A DNA stretch of 64,000 nt from Geoalkalibacter_A sp034189505 (GCA_034189505.1 JAXHUR010000005.1:1-64000), one strand, 5' to 3'. Positions 1-7,878 are shown, counted from the first letter of the stretch. The notes: generated from the letters alone by a model not told the origin. Numbers and translations: made by a program.

Positions 1-667
1 CACGGCCCTGCTTAAAGTTACTGGGCACCTGGAAGATGTCAATGCCGAAGAAGCCCAGAACATTCAAAGTGACGCCCCGGGACTGATTACCGGCACGCTG
101 CGCGGAGATTTCTACCTTGAAGGAGACGGTCGCAATTTCATTGAAACCAGCCGCGGGGGGTTGGCTCTGGAAGCACACAACGGTGTCTTGAGGCGGTTCA
201 ATGTGCTCTCCAAGGTTTTCTCGCTGCTCAACGTGGCACAGATTTTTTCGTTTCAGCTGCCGGACATGGCGCGCGAAGGAATGCCGTACCAGAAGATAAC
301 CGCCAGTTTCAGCCTGCGCAAGGGCGTTCTGGCTAGCGAGGACCTCCTGGTGGACAGCAATGCCATCAATATGTCGATGGTCGGAGAGATCGACCTGGTG
401 AATAACGAGATAGATGCCGTACTCGGTGTCAAACCACTGCAAACGGTGGATTCCGTTATTTCAAAAATTCCAATTGCAGGCTGGATTCTCAATGGGGAGG
501 ATGAGTCACTGATCATGACTCATTTTCGTGTAAAGGGAGACCGCAGAAGCCCCGAGGTCGAAGCGATCCCCATCACATCCATTTCAGAGAAGGTTCGCGG
601 CGTTTTCAGGCGGGTGCTGGGGTTGCCGGCAAAGGTTTTCTCCGATCTGGAAAAGGCAACTCAGTAG
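1..667 (+). CDS. AsmA-like C-terminal domain protein (5'-truncated by window edge)
   Basis: The frame is open from base 2 of the window to the TAG at 665-667, so about 221 C-terminal codons are present and the start lies upstream. The end shows the pattern of the AsmA/YhdP-type C-terminal region: a 'FNVLSK..SLLNV' helix, a 'GMPYQKI' strand, a 'GVLASEDLLVDS' strand, and the 'KIPIAGWIL' motif near the end. Members of this family are large envelope proteins that bridge inner and outer membranes and are linked to phospholipid transport or outer-membrane homeostasis. The gene is convergent with ubiE at 711; only a weak hairpin (685-697) separates them. Family assignment is by recalled motif; the exact subfamily cannot be judged from the fragment. 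Confidence 0.8.
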   Translation, partial: TALLKVTGHLEDVNAEEAQNIQSDAPGLITGTLRGDFYLEGDGRNFIETSRGGLALEAHNGVLRRFNVLSKVFSLLNVAQIFSFQLPDMAREGMPYQKITASFSLRKGVLASEDLLVDSNAINMSMVGEIDLVNNEIDAVLGVKPLQTVDSVISKIPIAGWILNGEDESLIMTHFRVKGDRRSPEVEAIPITSISEKVRGVFRRVLGLPAKVFSDLEKATQ

Positions 668-710
668 GACGCAGGAGGCAGGCGGCACCTTCGGTGCGGG
701 AAAAGGCCCC

Positions 711-1427
711 TCAGGAACCTTGCTTTTCCCCTACATACACGCTTGCAATCCCGCCGGTCTGGTCAACATGACGGATATTGGCAAAACCGGCATCCGCCAT
801 CATCGCCTTGAACTCTTTCCGCGAGGGAAACTCCAGCACGGAATCGGGCAGATACTGATAAGCGCTGCGTTTGGAGAAAAGGCCGCCGATAAAAGGCAGC
901 AGGCGCAGAAAGTAGAAATAGTAGAGTTTCTTGAAGAGCGCGTTCGTCGGGGTGGAAAATTCCAGGATCACCACCCGTCCGCCGGGCTTGAGTACACGCC
1001 ACATCTCACGCAGCCCGGCGGCGCGGTCCACCACGTTGCGGATACCGAATGCGATGGTCACACCATCGAACACCCCGGCAGGGTGGGGAATCGTCTCACA
1101 GGGCGCATTGACCAGAAAAATCCGCCCGGCGAAAGGGGACTGATCGATCTTCTCCCGGCCGCGCACCAGCATCCCCTGGGTGAAATCCTCGCCGACAATC
1201 TTTACCGAATCAGGCGTTTGGCGGGCAATCTCCAGAGCCACGTCCCCGGTACCGGTGGCCAGGTCCAGGACACACCCGTTGTCCGGAATCTCCAGACAAC
1301 CAACGGCAAAGGTCCGCCAGCGGCGGTCGATTCCCAAAGACAACAGACGATTGAGCAGATCATAGCGGGGAGCAATCGCATCGAACATCTCACGGATGCG
1401 GCGCCCCTTTTCGGAAAGCTGAAACAT
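711..1427 (-). CDS. ubiE: Demethylmenaquinone methyltransferase (UbiE/MenG)
   Basis: A class I SAM-dependent methyltransferase of about 238 residues. The SAM-binding motif I 'DLATGTGD' is at residues 55-62, and 'AFGIRNV' and 'WRVLKPGGR' are UbiE-family signatures further along. It would carry out the final C-methylation of demethylmenaquinone to menaquinone, the respiratory quinone of this group, at the membrane. I place the start at the ATG at 1427. The in-frame ATG at 1436 sits directly against the GGAG Shine-Dalgarno (1437-1440), leaving no spacer, whereas the ATG at 1427 has a 9-nt spacer. The gene is divergent from the Nudix gene at 1550. A dual ubiquinone role cannot be excluded by sequence, but no other quinone gene is nearby. 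Confidence 0.93.
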   Translation of the reverse strand: MFQLSEKGRRIREMFDAIAPRYDLLNRLLSLGIDRRWRTFAVGCLEIPDNGCVLDLATGTGDVALEIARQTPDSVKIVGEDFTQGMLVRGREKIDQSPFAGRIFLVNAPCETIPHPAGVFDGVTIAFGIRNVVDRAAGLREMWRVLKPGGRVVILEFSTPTNALFKKLYYFYFLRLLPFIGGLFSKRSAYQYLPDSVLEFPSRKEFKAMMADAGFANIRHVDQTGGIASVYVGEKQGS

Positions 1428-1549
1428 GAATATCATCTCCTGGCGGTATTCTCGGTGCCTGTTTTTGTATCACAAGCCCCGAAAGCGCGCCAGCCATTTT
1501 GCCGAAGACCTCTTACAACGCACGATTACGGCCAACAAGGAGAACATGC

Positions 1550-1981
1550 ATGCCGCCACTTCTGGTCACCGCCGCCATCATCCGGTGCGAGGATCGCATC
1601 CTGCTCACCCGGCGCCCTCCCCATGTGCGCCTCGGCGGATGGTGGGAGTTTCCCGGGGGTAAGCTTGATGAAGAAGAGTCACCGCAAGAAGGCCTGCGGC
1701 GCGAGATTATCGAGGAGTTAGGGATCGAAATCGAGGTCGGACCCATCTTCGAGGTGGTATACTACCGTTACGAGCGCGGGCCGGTGCTGATCATGGCCTA
1801 TGAATGCAGACAGTGCGACGACCGCCCGATTCGCAATATCGAAGTCTGTGACCACCGCTGGATCCTGCCAACGCAACTCGACCAGTTCGAAATACTGCCG
1901 GCGGATCAGCCCATTGTCGAAAAATTGAGAATCAGCGCAATACCAGGATCTGAAGGACAGTATGCCATAACAGACTTTTAA
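1550..1981 (+). CDS. MutT-type Nudix hydrolase ((d)NTP pyrophosphohydrolase)
   Basis: A 143-residue Nudix protein. Residues 37-59 match the Nudix box G-x5-E-x7-R-E-U-x-E-E-x-G-U at every fixed position. The sequence before it ('RRPP..LGGWWEFPGGK') is typical of MutT-like 8-oxo-dGTP diphosphatases and of CTP pyrophosphohydrolases of the NudG type. The family hydrolyses oxidised or non-canonical nucleoside triphosphates in the cytosol to protect DNA or RNA. The frame is open 17 codons further upstream to 1499, but AAGGAG at 1537-1542 lies 7 nt before the ATG at 1550, so I use that start. The gene stands alone: ubiE is divergent, and the symporter genes follow after about 107 nt. The substrate is inferred from family resemblance only. 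Confidence 0.88.
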   Translation: MPPLLVTAAIIRCEDRILLTRRPPHVRLGGWWEFPGGKLDEEESPQEGLRREIIEELGIEIEVGPIFEVVYYRYERGPVLIMAYECRQCDDRPIRNIEVCDHRWILPTQLDQFEILPADQPIVEKLRISAIPGSEGQYAITDF

Positions 1982-2088
1982 GTTTGACAAAAATAAAACA
2001 GCGTATTAGTTTCGTGACGATAAGCCCATATTAGATATAACAGCGAATAAGTTTCCACTAATTGCGCCAAGGAAGGAGAATTCAATTC

Positions 2089-2394
2089 ATGGATTCCCCC
2101 CCCCGGTTGGAAGTCAATTTTTTCCGGCCCAGCACGCCGAATATGCAGAACGAGGTCGCAGTGGCCCGCATTGTTCTGCTGTTCTGGTTTATTCTGAGCT
2201 GCGGCGTTCCCGTGACCATCTGGCTGGCAGGCCTGGGAGACCCCAGCGGCCTGGGTCGCTCTGTTCTGACCGAGACGCGTTTTCTCGGCTTTCCTCTGCA
2301 CTACTGGCTGGTGGCGCAGGGATGCACCATCGGCTACGTTCTGCTGTGCAAATTGTATTGCCTGCTGTGGGATAAAAAAGTCCGCAGGAGATAG
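2089..2394 (+). CDS. DUF4212 sodium/substrate symporter small subunit
   Basis: A small membrane protein of 101 residues with two hydrophobic segments (about 27-48 and 70-92), the layout of the DUF4212 family. These are encoded directly in front of a VC_2705-type solute:sodium symporter and are thought to form its small subunit, as DUF485 proteins do for ActP. The retained family features are an N-terminal soluble stretch, 'RIVLLFWFILSCGVP' in the first membrane segment and 'HYWLVAQG' before the second. The start is the ATG at 2089, preceded by GGAAGGAGA at 2071-2079; the frame runs up to an unlikely TTG at 2062. The symporter gene starts 28 nt downstream, so co-transcription is expected. Confidence 0.85.
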   Translation: MDSPPRLEVNFFRPSTPNMQNEVAVARIVLLFWFILSCGVPVTIWLAGLGDPSGLGRSVLTETRFLGFPLHYWLVAQGCTIGYVLLCKLYCLLWDKKVRRR

Positions 2395-2422
2395 TTTCCC
2401 GCGTCGCTGGAAGGTTGGTTCA

Positions 2423-4135
2423 ATGAAAAGATTTTTCTTTTGGATGCCTCTGGGACTGTTTCTGTTCACCGCCGCACCGCTGTGGGGCGCGGGCGAGGAG
2501 ATCTTTCAGATCGAGAGAGGGTTCAAGCTGGTTCCGGCCCTGATTATGGCCGCAACCCTCTGCGTGTATATCGGAGTGGGTTTCTTATCTAAAGTTTCAA
2601 CCACTTCCGGTTACTGGGTCGCGGGACAGGGAATCGGCAAATACGGCAACGGCGCCGCTATCGCTTCGGACTGGATGTCGGCCGCTTCGTTCATGGGGGT
2701 CGCAGGGCTGCTTTACCTCAAAGGCTGGTTCGGCCTGGGCTACATCATCGGCTGGACCGGCGGCTACGTCCTGTTATTGGTCCTGCTGGCCGCACAGATC
2801 CGACGCTTCGGCAAATACACGATTCCTGAATTTCTTGGTGACCGCTATGACTGCCATTCGGTACGCCTGATCGCGGCCGCTGTGACCGTCATCATCGCCA
2901 TCACCTATTCCACGGCCCAGTTCAAAGGGATCGGCCTGATCTGTGGCTGGATCTTCGGAATGAGCTACACCGCCAGCGTCTTTTTCGCCGCCGGCGTGGT
3001 GCTGGCCTACCTGCTGATCAGCGGCATGTCGGGCGTCACGCGCAACCAGCAGATTCAGTACGTGGTGCTGATCTCCGCATTCCTGATTCCGCTGTGGATC
3101 CTGATCAAAAAGGCGGGCGGAGCCGGCATCCTGCCGCAGCTTGAGTATGGTACCGTGCTGTCAGGGCTGATGGAAGGCCAGGTTGCCCCGGCAGCAGGGG
3201 GGCAACTAACCGGCAAAGAACTGGCCGAAGCTTCCCGTACGTTTCTCCCCTGGGGAACGGGGGGCAATATTTACCATTTCCTGGCACTGGTCTTTACCCT
3301 GATGGTGGGCACGGCCGGCCTGCCTCATATCATGATCCGTTTTTACACCGTCAAAAATGAAGATATTGCTCGCAAATCGGTACTCTGGGGATTGTTTTTC
3401 ATCGGGCTGCTCTATTGGTCCTCTCCAGTGTATGCGGTGATGGGGAAATTCTGGAACCCCCTTGGCGGACAGGCGGTGGCCGATGTCATTATCCTGAGCG
3501 CCCCGGAACGGGCGGGGCTGGGGCCGGCCTTCCTCGGCTACCTCGCATCGGGAGCCCTTGCGGCTGGCATCTCTACTGTGGCTGGGCTCCTTGTTGCAGG
3601 TGCCTCCGCGGTCGCGCACGACTGGTATGCTACCATTTTTCGCCCTGAGAGCACCGACCGCCAGCAGCTTTTCGTCGGGCGTGTGATTACGGCGGTTCTG
3701 TGCGCAATCGTGGTGCTGACAGCCCTCAACCCGCCCGCGCTGATTGCTCAGATTGTGGCCATGGCTTTTGCCATAGCCGGCAACACTATTTTCCCCGCCT
3801 GCGTGCTGGCGGTGTGGTATTCGCGTTCCAACAAATACGGCGCTTTGGCAGGAATGATTTTCGGGCTGGCCATGACCCTGATCGCCATGGTCGGCTGGGT
3901 CATGCGTGTGCCGCTGTTCTCTGCCGACGGTCTTCTTCCGGCGACCTCCTCGGCCCTGATCGTCTGCCCCCTGGCGTTTCTCATCAATATTGTGGTTTCC
4001 AACATCACTTATGAGCGCATCAGTGACGAATCGGCACAACGCAGTGACCGGGTGCTGCGCAAACTGCACAATGTCCCGATCCCCGTGGCAGCCCCTGATC
4101 CCGATGAATATACGCCGCCGCGGCGCACCCATTAA
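2423..4135 (+). CDS. Cation:acetate-type symporter, sodium:solute symporter family (VC_2705 subfamily)
   Basis: A 570-residue polytopic inner-membrane protein of the SSS/SLC5 family, with about 13 hydrophobic segments after an N-terminal signal-like segment (residues 1-23). Family hallmarks include 'SGYWVAGQGIG' and 'GNGAAIASDWMSAASFMG' after the first core helix, and 'GTAGLPHIMIRFYTV', a short motif shared with ActP acetate permeases. It most likely imports acetate or another small monocarboxylate with Na+, which suits an acetate-oxidising anaerobe, but the substrate is inferred from family. It forms a unit with the DUF4212 subunit upstream and a 75-residue membrane protein 11 nt downstream. 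The cNMP/CBS/DUF294 protein encoded after it is a frequent neighbour of such symporters. Confidence 0.9.
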   Translation: MKRFFFWMPLGLFLFTAAPLWGAGEEIFQIERGFKLVPALIMAATLCVYIGVGFLSKVSTTSGYWVAGQGIGKYGNGAAIASDWMSAASFMGVAGLLYLKGWFGLGYIIGWTGGYVLLLVLLAAQIRRFGKYTIPEFLGDRYDCHSVRLIAAAVTVIIAITYSTAQFKGIGLICGWIFGMSYTASVFFAAGVVLAYLLISGMSGVTRNQQIQYVVLISAFLIPLWILIKKAGGAGILPQLEYGTVLSGLMEGQVAPAAGGQLTGKELAEASRTFLPWGTGGNIYHFLALVFTLMVGTAGLPHIMIRFYTVKNEDIARKSVLWGLFFIGLLYWSSPVYAVMGKFWNPLGGQAVADVIILSAPERAGLGPAFLGYLASGALAAGISTVAGLLVAGASAVAHDWYATIFRPESTDRQQLFVGRVITAVLCAIVVLTALNPPALIAQIVAMAFAIAGNTIFPACVLAVWYSRSNKYGALAGMIFGLAMTLIAMVGWVMRVPLFSADGLLPATSSALIVCPLAFLINIVVSNITYERISDESAQRSDRVLRKLHNVPIPVAAPDPDEYTPPRRTH

Positions 4136-4146
4136 GGCGCTGGTCC

Positions 4147-4374
4147 TTGAAGTTTTTCGCTCGCAAGCGGTGCTCTCTGCTGTTCGCCGGGGCAGGATTG
4201 GCCCTGATGGGGCTTGATCTGATGCTGACCCGCGATTTTTTTACTCACATCGGTGAACTGATGGCGGCCAGCCTGCTGTGTTTCGCCGCCGCCATCTATC
4301 TCGACCGCTCGCCACGCCCAAAAGCCCCCTCGCACGACCAGGATGCATCAAAGGATTCAAAAGGTCCGGATTAA
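4147..4374 (+). CDS. Small hypothetical membrane protein behind the symporter
   Basis: A 75-residue frame that starts with TTG 11 nt after the symporter stop, with a modest AAGG about 9 nt upstream of the start. The protein has a basic N-terminus, two adjacent hydrophobic stretches (about 10-28 and 35-52), and a polar, charged C-terminal tail rich in Lys, Asp and Ser. I do not recognise a family. Close spacing and orientation argue for translation as the third gene of the symporter unit, perhaps as an accessory membrane subunit. With no ATG and a weak Shine-Dalgarno, the start, and even the reality of the gene, is less certain than its neighbours. Confidence 0.55.
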   Translation: MKFFARKRCSLLFAGAGLALMGLDLMLTRDFFTHIGELMAASLLCFAAAIYLDRSPRPKAPSHDQDASKDSKGPD

Positions 4375-4420
4375 CGCAGGTTAAACGAATAAAATGTTGC
4401 CCTTTCCAGGTATGATGCTA

Positions 4421-4557
4421 ATGTTGATGGCGTCTCAAAAACTCACCAACTGCTGCGTTGCTGCAATTGCTCTCGCTGCTTCGACGTACCTAAGTACGCC
4501 TCATTGCTCGACAATCGCGCGCCTTGCATTTGGCGCTTTTTGCTTAGCCATCGACAT
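4421..4557. repeat. ~137-bp imperfect palindromic element (candidate dispersed repeat)
   Basis: The whole stretch is an imperfect inverted repeat centred on a near-palindrome at 4485-4498 (CGTACCTAAGTACG). The outer ends are 'ATGTTGATGGC' (4421-4431) and its inverse at 4547-4557, with 10 of 11 bases matching. Between them the left half and the reverse complement of the right half can be aligned along most of their length (TGCAATTG/CGCGATTG, GCTTCGACGTAC/GAGGCGTAC). It encodes no convincing protein. The layout fits a MITE-like or REP-like element, or a locus for a long structured RNA. Whether other copies exist cannot be seen from this window. Confidence 0.6.
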
Positions 4558-4585
4558 TGATGCTTTTTTGCGAAAGCATCAATGT
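4554..4585. other. Perfect 13-bp stem hairpin abutting the palindromic element
   Basis: ACATTGATGCTTT at 4554-4566 and its exact inverse at 4573-4585 enclose a 6-nt loop. The left arm reuses the end of the palindromic element, so the two structures compete for the bases at 4554-4557. No U-tract follows in either direction, so it is not a classical terminator by itself. Confidence 0.6.
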
Positions 4586-4604
4586 TAAGATTGTTTATTT
4601 TTTC

Positions 4605-4633
4605 AACCCTCCGAACATTCCGGGGGGTTTTTT
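4605..4633 (+). terminator. Rho-independent terminator before the cNMP/CBS/DUF294 gene
   Basis: A 9-bp GC-rich stem (4605-4613 with 4621-4629, one G:T pair) has a 7-nt loop and is followed by a T run to 4633. It would end transcripts from the symporter unit. It lies only 31 nt before the TTG start at 4665, so either a promoter overlaps it or the next gene depends on read-through. Confidence 0.7.
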
Positions 4634-4664
4634 AACGACGCCATTTTCCACCGGGGATATCGGC

Positions 4665-6572
4665 TTGATCAGACATCTCAGAGAAAGCGAACCCTTCAAC
4701 ATCCTGCCGGACCATCTGTTTGAGGAACTCCGCAAAGCGGCTGTTCTGAAGAAATTTCCGGCCAACACGCATATCTTCAAGCAGAACGATCGGCCGACCG
4801 GCTATCTCTATATCATCAAGGATGGACTGGTGGAGATTACCGTGATGAACCCCGGCGGGGTGGAGATGGTGGTGGACTATCGCAAGGAAGGGCAGTTTAT
4901 CGGCGCCACACCGATCTTTACCGGGGAGCCCTATACCGGCGGCGCACGCGCAGTGCGCGCCACGGAGTGCTTCGTCATCAATGCGGATCAGGTGAAGAAG
5001 GTAGAGGAAGAATATCCTCGCATCGGCGAATATTTCACTCGCATCGTCCTTTCCCGGGTACGCAACCTCTATTCAGAGATCGTCACGGACCAGACCCAGG
5101 ACGCCATCACCCAGATGGAGGCCTACCCCTTCAAAAAGCGCCTGTCTGAAATCATGGCAACGCCGCCGGTCTGCTGCACGCCGCAGAATACCGCACGGGA
5201 GGTGGCCCGCAGGATTTCGGAGAAACGCGTCAGTTCGGTCCTCGTGTGCGAAAAGGATGGTTCGCTGGTAGGGATTATTACCGAGCGGGACCTGGTGGGA
5301 AAAGTGCTCAGTCTGCCGAATGTCGATCCGGATTCCATTCCCGCCGCCGCCATCATGACGCCTCAGCCGCATTCCCTCGCCCCCGATACCTATATGTATG
5401 AAGCGATGGCCTACATGAGCGCGCATCGCATGCGGCATCTGCCGATTACTGACGGCAAGCAGGTGGTTGGCATCGTGACGCTGCGCGACCTGATGCGCTT
5501 TCGCAGCCAGAAAGCCATGCTGCTGGTCGGCAATGCGCGCCAGGCCAAGGATCTTGAAACCCTGGCAGCCATTCGCAGCGAGATCGCAACCGTCGCCCGC
5601 ACCCTGCTGTCCGAAACCCGCTCTACCCCCGAAGTGATGGAGATCCTGAGCTACATCCATCACACCATCATCCGCCGCACCTTCGATCTGTGCCTGGAAG
5701 AGATGAAGCAGCAGGGGCACCAACCGCCGGCAATCCGTTACTGCTTTCTGATCATGGGAAGCGGCGGGCGCCGAGAGATGCTGCTGGATCCGGATCAGGA
5801 CAACGGCTTTATTTTCGAAAACTATCCTGATGCGATGCAGGAGGAAATCGACGCCTTTTTCGTACCCTTCTCGGAGAAGATCGTCGATGCCCTCGCCGAA
5901 GTCGGCTATCCGCTCTGCCATGGCAAGGTCATGGTCAACAATCCTTTATGGCGGGGGCGCTTATGGGAATGGGATGAACGGATCGAGAACTGGGTCAACG
6001 AGCCGGAGCCGCAGAAGGTGCGCTACTCATCGATTTTCTTCGATTTCGTTCCCATGGCCGGCGACGGGACCCTGGCCCAGGATCTGCGGGATATCGTGCA
6101 TCGCCACATCCGCTCCTTCCAGGGCTTTCTCTATCACATGATGTCCCTGGATCTGCGCTACAAAGTGCCGATCGGCCTACTGGGGCGGTTTGTGCTGGAA
6201 AAAAGCGGTGAGCACAGAGGGGAGTTGTCTCTCAAGCACGGCGGCACGGTCTATATCGTCGACTGCATCCGTATGTTCGCGCTGGAGCAGGAACTCTCCG
6301 AAGTCACCACCTTCGCCCGACTGGAAGCCTTGGTGAAAAGAAATGTGTTTGCCCCGGAGACCGCCGAACATATCCGGGCGGCGTTCGAGGCACTGACCTT
6401 TCTGAGGCTGCGGAACGAAATCGCCCTGGTACAGGCCGGCCGCAAACCCAGCCATCACATCAATCCATACAATCTGTCCAAGACCGAGCAGGATCTATTG
6501 CGGGAGTCCTTCCAGGCAGTCGGCAAGCTGCAGGACGCCACCAAGCGTCATTTCGCAAAAACGCCCTTTTAA
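4665..6572 (+). CDS. cNMP-binding / CBS / DUF294 nucleotidyltransferase-like signalling protein
   Basis: A cytosolic signalling protein of about 635 residues with three parts. An N-terminal cyclic-nucleotide-binding fold covers about 10-125. A pair of CBS domains covers about 165-285 (two 'VGI(I/V)T.RDL' motifs). A DUF294 putative nucleotidyltransferase has 'GSGGRREMLLDPDQDN', the G-S...D-x-D nucleotidyltransferase signature, followed by a DUF294 C-terminal helical domain. Such proteins often neighbour acetate/SSS symporters and are presumed to regulate them; the true substrate is unknown. The frame is open from 4557, but that start would lie inside a hairpin and in front of a terminator. TTG at 4665 with GGGGA 7 nt before it is the better start. 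It is convergent with the CYTH gene. Confidence 0.85.
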   Translation: MIRHLRESEPFNILPDHLFEELRKAAVLKKFPANTHIFKQNDRPTGYLYIIKDGLVEITVMNPGGVEMVVDYRKEGQFIGATPIFTGEPYTGGARAVRATECFVINADQVKKVEEEYPRIGEYFTRIVLSRVRNLYSEIVTDQTQDAITQMEAYPFKKRLSEIMATPPVCCTPQNTAREVARRISEKRVSSVLVCEKDGSLVGIITERDLVGKVLSLPNVDPDSIPAAAIMTPQPHSLAPDTYMYEAMAYMSAHRMRHLPITDGKQVVGIVTLRDLMRFRSQKAMLLVGNARQAKDLETLAAIRSEIATVARTLLSETRSTPEVMEILSYIHHTIIRRTFDLCLEEMKQQGHQPPAIRYCFLIMGSGGRREMLLDPDQDNGFIFENYPDAMQEEIDAFFVPFSEKIVDALAEVGYPLCHGKVMVNNPLWRGRLWEWDERIENWVNEPEPQKVRYSSIFFDFVPMAGDGTLAQDLRDIVHRHIRSFQGFLYHMMSLDLRYKVPIGLLGRFVLEKSGEHRGELSLKHGGTVYIVDCIRMFALEQELSEVTTFARLEALVKRNVFAPETAEHIRAAFEALTFLRLRNEIALVQAGRKPSHHINPYNLSKTEQDLLRESFQAVGKLQDATKRHFAKTPF

Positions 6573-6637
6573 CCCGGATTAACTGGGGAAGAATTCCCCG
6601 CATGCTGAAAAAAATCCGCTCTGCTCATCTTTTTTAT

Positions 6638-6679
6638 AAAGAAAGCCCCTCGCAGCAATTATCGCGAGGGGCTTTCTTT
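6638..6679. terminator. Bidirectional rho-independent terminator
   Basis: A perfect 16-bp stem (6638-6653 with 6664-6679) carries a 10-nt loop. The T run at the right foot serves the plus-strand signalling gene, and the A run at the left foot gives a U tract for minus-strand transcripts from the Mla/CYTH operon. It sits in the 317-bp gap between the two convergent units. Confidence 0.85.
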
Positions 6680-6688
6680 TAAGCTGTC

Positions 6689-6790
6689 AGCCGAAAATCT
6701 TCACGATTTATTTTTCGGCTCAAGAGTCCTGCGGTTCAGGACGCTAGATACTCCTCATCAGGAGCGCTTTGTAATTATTTTCATCTGTGG
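6689..6790. other. Cluster of stem-loops in the convergent gap (unassigned)
   Basis: Three further hairpins lie between the terminator and the end of the CYTH gene. One has a 9-bp stem at 6689-6697/6712-6720 with a 14-nt loop. One has a GTCCTG/CAGGAC stem near 6726-6742. One has a CTCCT/AGGAG stem near 6752-6766. The last two resemble each other in sequence and spacing. On the minus strand they would form the 3' untranslated end of the Mla/CYTH transcript, which also contains AAGGAGG with no good frame after it. They match no riboswitch consensus I know. The remaining gap up to 6889 shows nothing else. Confidence 0.4.
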
Positions 6791-6889
6791 TTTCCGTTTT
6801 CGGGGATCCTCCTTTCTCCTTGCTTGCAGTTATATTTTCCCACAGAATTTCAAAAATTCAAGAACCTCGAACAACTTTTTTGCCGCAAT

Positions 6890-7378
6890 TCAACGATCTG
6901 TCTTTTCCGACCGCCAACGGCTGAAAGGATTGCGGACCAGGCTGGAATTGTAATAGCGAGGATCTCCGGTCACTTCAGAGCCAACCCAGGGCGGCAATTC
7001 GATCTGCTGCCCCTCTTCCTCAAGTTCCACTTCCGCAACACACAACCCTTCATTTTCGCCGGCGAAGATATCCACCTCCCAGAGACGACCACCGAAAGAC
7101 ACCCGATAGCGGGTTTTCTCGATCAAAGGTCGCTGGCACAGCTCTTCCAGCATTTGCGCTGCATCCCTTGCGGGGATCTCATATTCATACTCTGCACGCA
7201 CAGTCCCCCGGGCCGGGCCCTTGATGGTCAACACCCCCTGGTCATCGATCAATCTCACCCGCACCACCCCTTCGGGGCCGATGGAGATAAACCCCTGGCG
7301 CAAAAAAGAGCACGAGGTGGCCGCACTCTTCCATTCCAGGCCGTGAATAAGAAATTTCCGTTCAATTTCCAGAGCCAA
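6890..7378 (-). CDS. CYTH domain protein (putative inorganic triphosphatase)
   Basis: A 162-residue CYTH-fold protein. The N-terminal E-x-E-x-K signature is present as 'LEIERKFLI' at about residues 3-11. The later alternating charged strands ('VRVRLIDDQGVLTIKGPA', 'EYEYEIP', 'CVAEVELEEE') are those that line the metal- and triphosphate-binding tunnel. Bacterial members hydrolyse tripolyphosphate or thiamine triphosphate, or act as class IV adenylate cyclases; the short single-domain form favours a triphosphatase. The start is a TTG at 7378 with AGGAG about 10 nt upstream; the ATG closer to the Shine-Dalgarno is out of frame. It is the last gene of the Mla transcript, 32 nt after the cNMP-binding protein. 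Confidence 0.85.
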   Translation of the reverse strand: MALEIERKFLIHGLEWKSAATSCSFLRQGFISIGPEGVVRVRLIDDQGVLTIKGPARGTVRAEYEYEIPARDAAQMLEELCQRPLIEKTRYRVSFGGRLWEVDIFAGENEGLCVAEVELEEEGQQIELPPWVGSEVTGDPRYYNSSLVRNPFSRWRSEKTDR

Positions 7379-7410
7379 TAAAACATCTCCTGATTATTTC
7401 TACATTCCAT

Positions 7411-7878
7411 TTAAAATATCGAAGCGAGCCGATCATAGGATTTTTCGAGACGGATCGCAGTCGCAAGCAGAATTCCTTTAAGCAGACCGATTCCCACAGT
7501 GGGGTGTTCTTCGAGCAGACGATCGAAATCTTCGCGCCCCAACACAAGCAGATCCGTGTCTTCCAACGCTAAAACGGTGAAAGCCCTTGGATGATTTTCC
7601 AGAAGGCCAAACTCCCCAAGCACCGTGCCCGGTCCATAAACCCCGACCACCACCTGTTTTCCTTCAAACTGGGTATTCTTTTTTTCCTCAATGTGACCTG
7701 AGGCCACAAAAACCGTAGTGTCGCCCGGATCGCCTTCGGTCCAGAGAATTTCCCCCGCTGAAATCTGCAGACAGGTTAAGCGGGGTTTCAGGATTTCGAT
7801 TGCCTCTTTATCGAGGTACCGGAAATATCGCATATCTTCCTTGATCTGGCGACAAACGGCATCGGGAGTTTTCCTCAA
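7411..7878 (-). CDS. Stand-alone cyclic nucleotide-binding (Crp-type) domain protein
   Basis: A 155-residue protein that is essentially one cNMP-binding beta-roll (about 20-135). Its phosphate-binding cassette 'GEFGLLENHPRAFTVLA' is close to the cyclic-AMP receptor pattern, with the conserved G-E and P-R-A. There is no helix-turn-helix after it, so it is not a DNA-binding Crp by itself; it probably acts as a sensor partner. The start is a TTG at 7878 with a full AAAGGAGG 7 nt upstream, adjacent to the stop of mlaC. Its position between mlaC and the CYTH gene suggests a regulatory link between nucleotide signalling and lipid transport, which is inference. Confidence 0.85.
   Translation of the reverse strand: MRKTPDAVCRQIKEDMRYFRYLDKEAIEILKPRLTCLQISAGEILWTEGDPGDTTVFVASGHIEEKKNTQFEGKQVVVGVYGPGTVLGEFGLLENHPRAFTVLALEDTDLLVLGREDFDRLLEEHPTVGIGLLKGILLATAIRLEKSYDRLASIF

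Noticed and set aside
1984..2009. TTGACA and TATTAG before the symporter unit
   Set aside because: The -35 is perfect but the spacer is only 14 nt, so it is a poor sigma70 promoter; no better pair was found.
4394..4588. A plus-strand frame of 64 codons across the palindromic element
   Set aside because: It is explained by the inverted repeat itself, has no ribosome-binding site, and its composition follows the repeat rather than codon use.
6726..6766. Csr-type sRNA motifs (two TCAGGA on the plus strand)
   Set aside because: Only two GGA motifs occur and both lie in stems rather than loops, unlike CsrB/RsmZ RNAs.
6720..6770. A hammerhead-like core (CTGATGA) on the minus strand
   Set aside because: The required GAAA and three closing stems cannot be arranged in the correct order around it; the motif is part of a simple hairpin.
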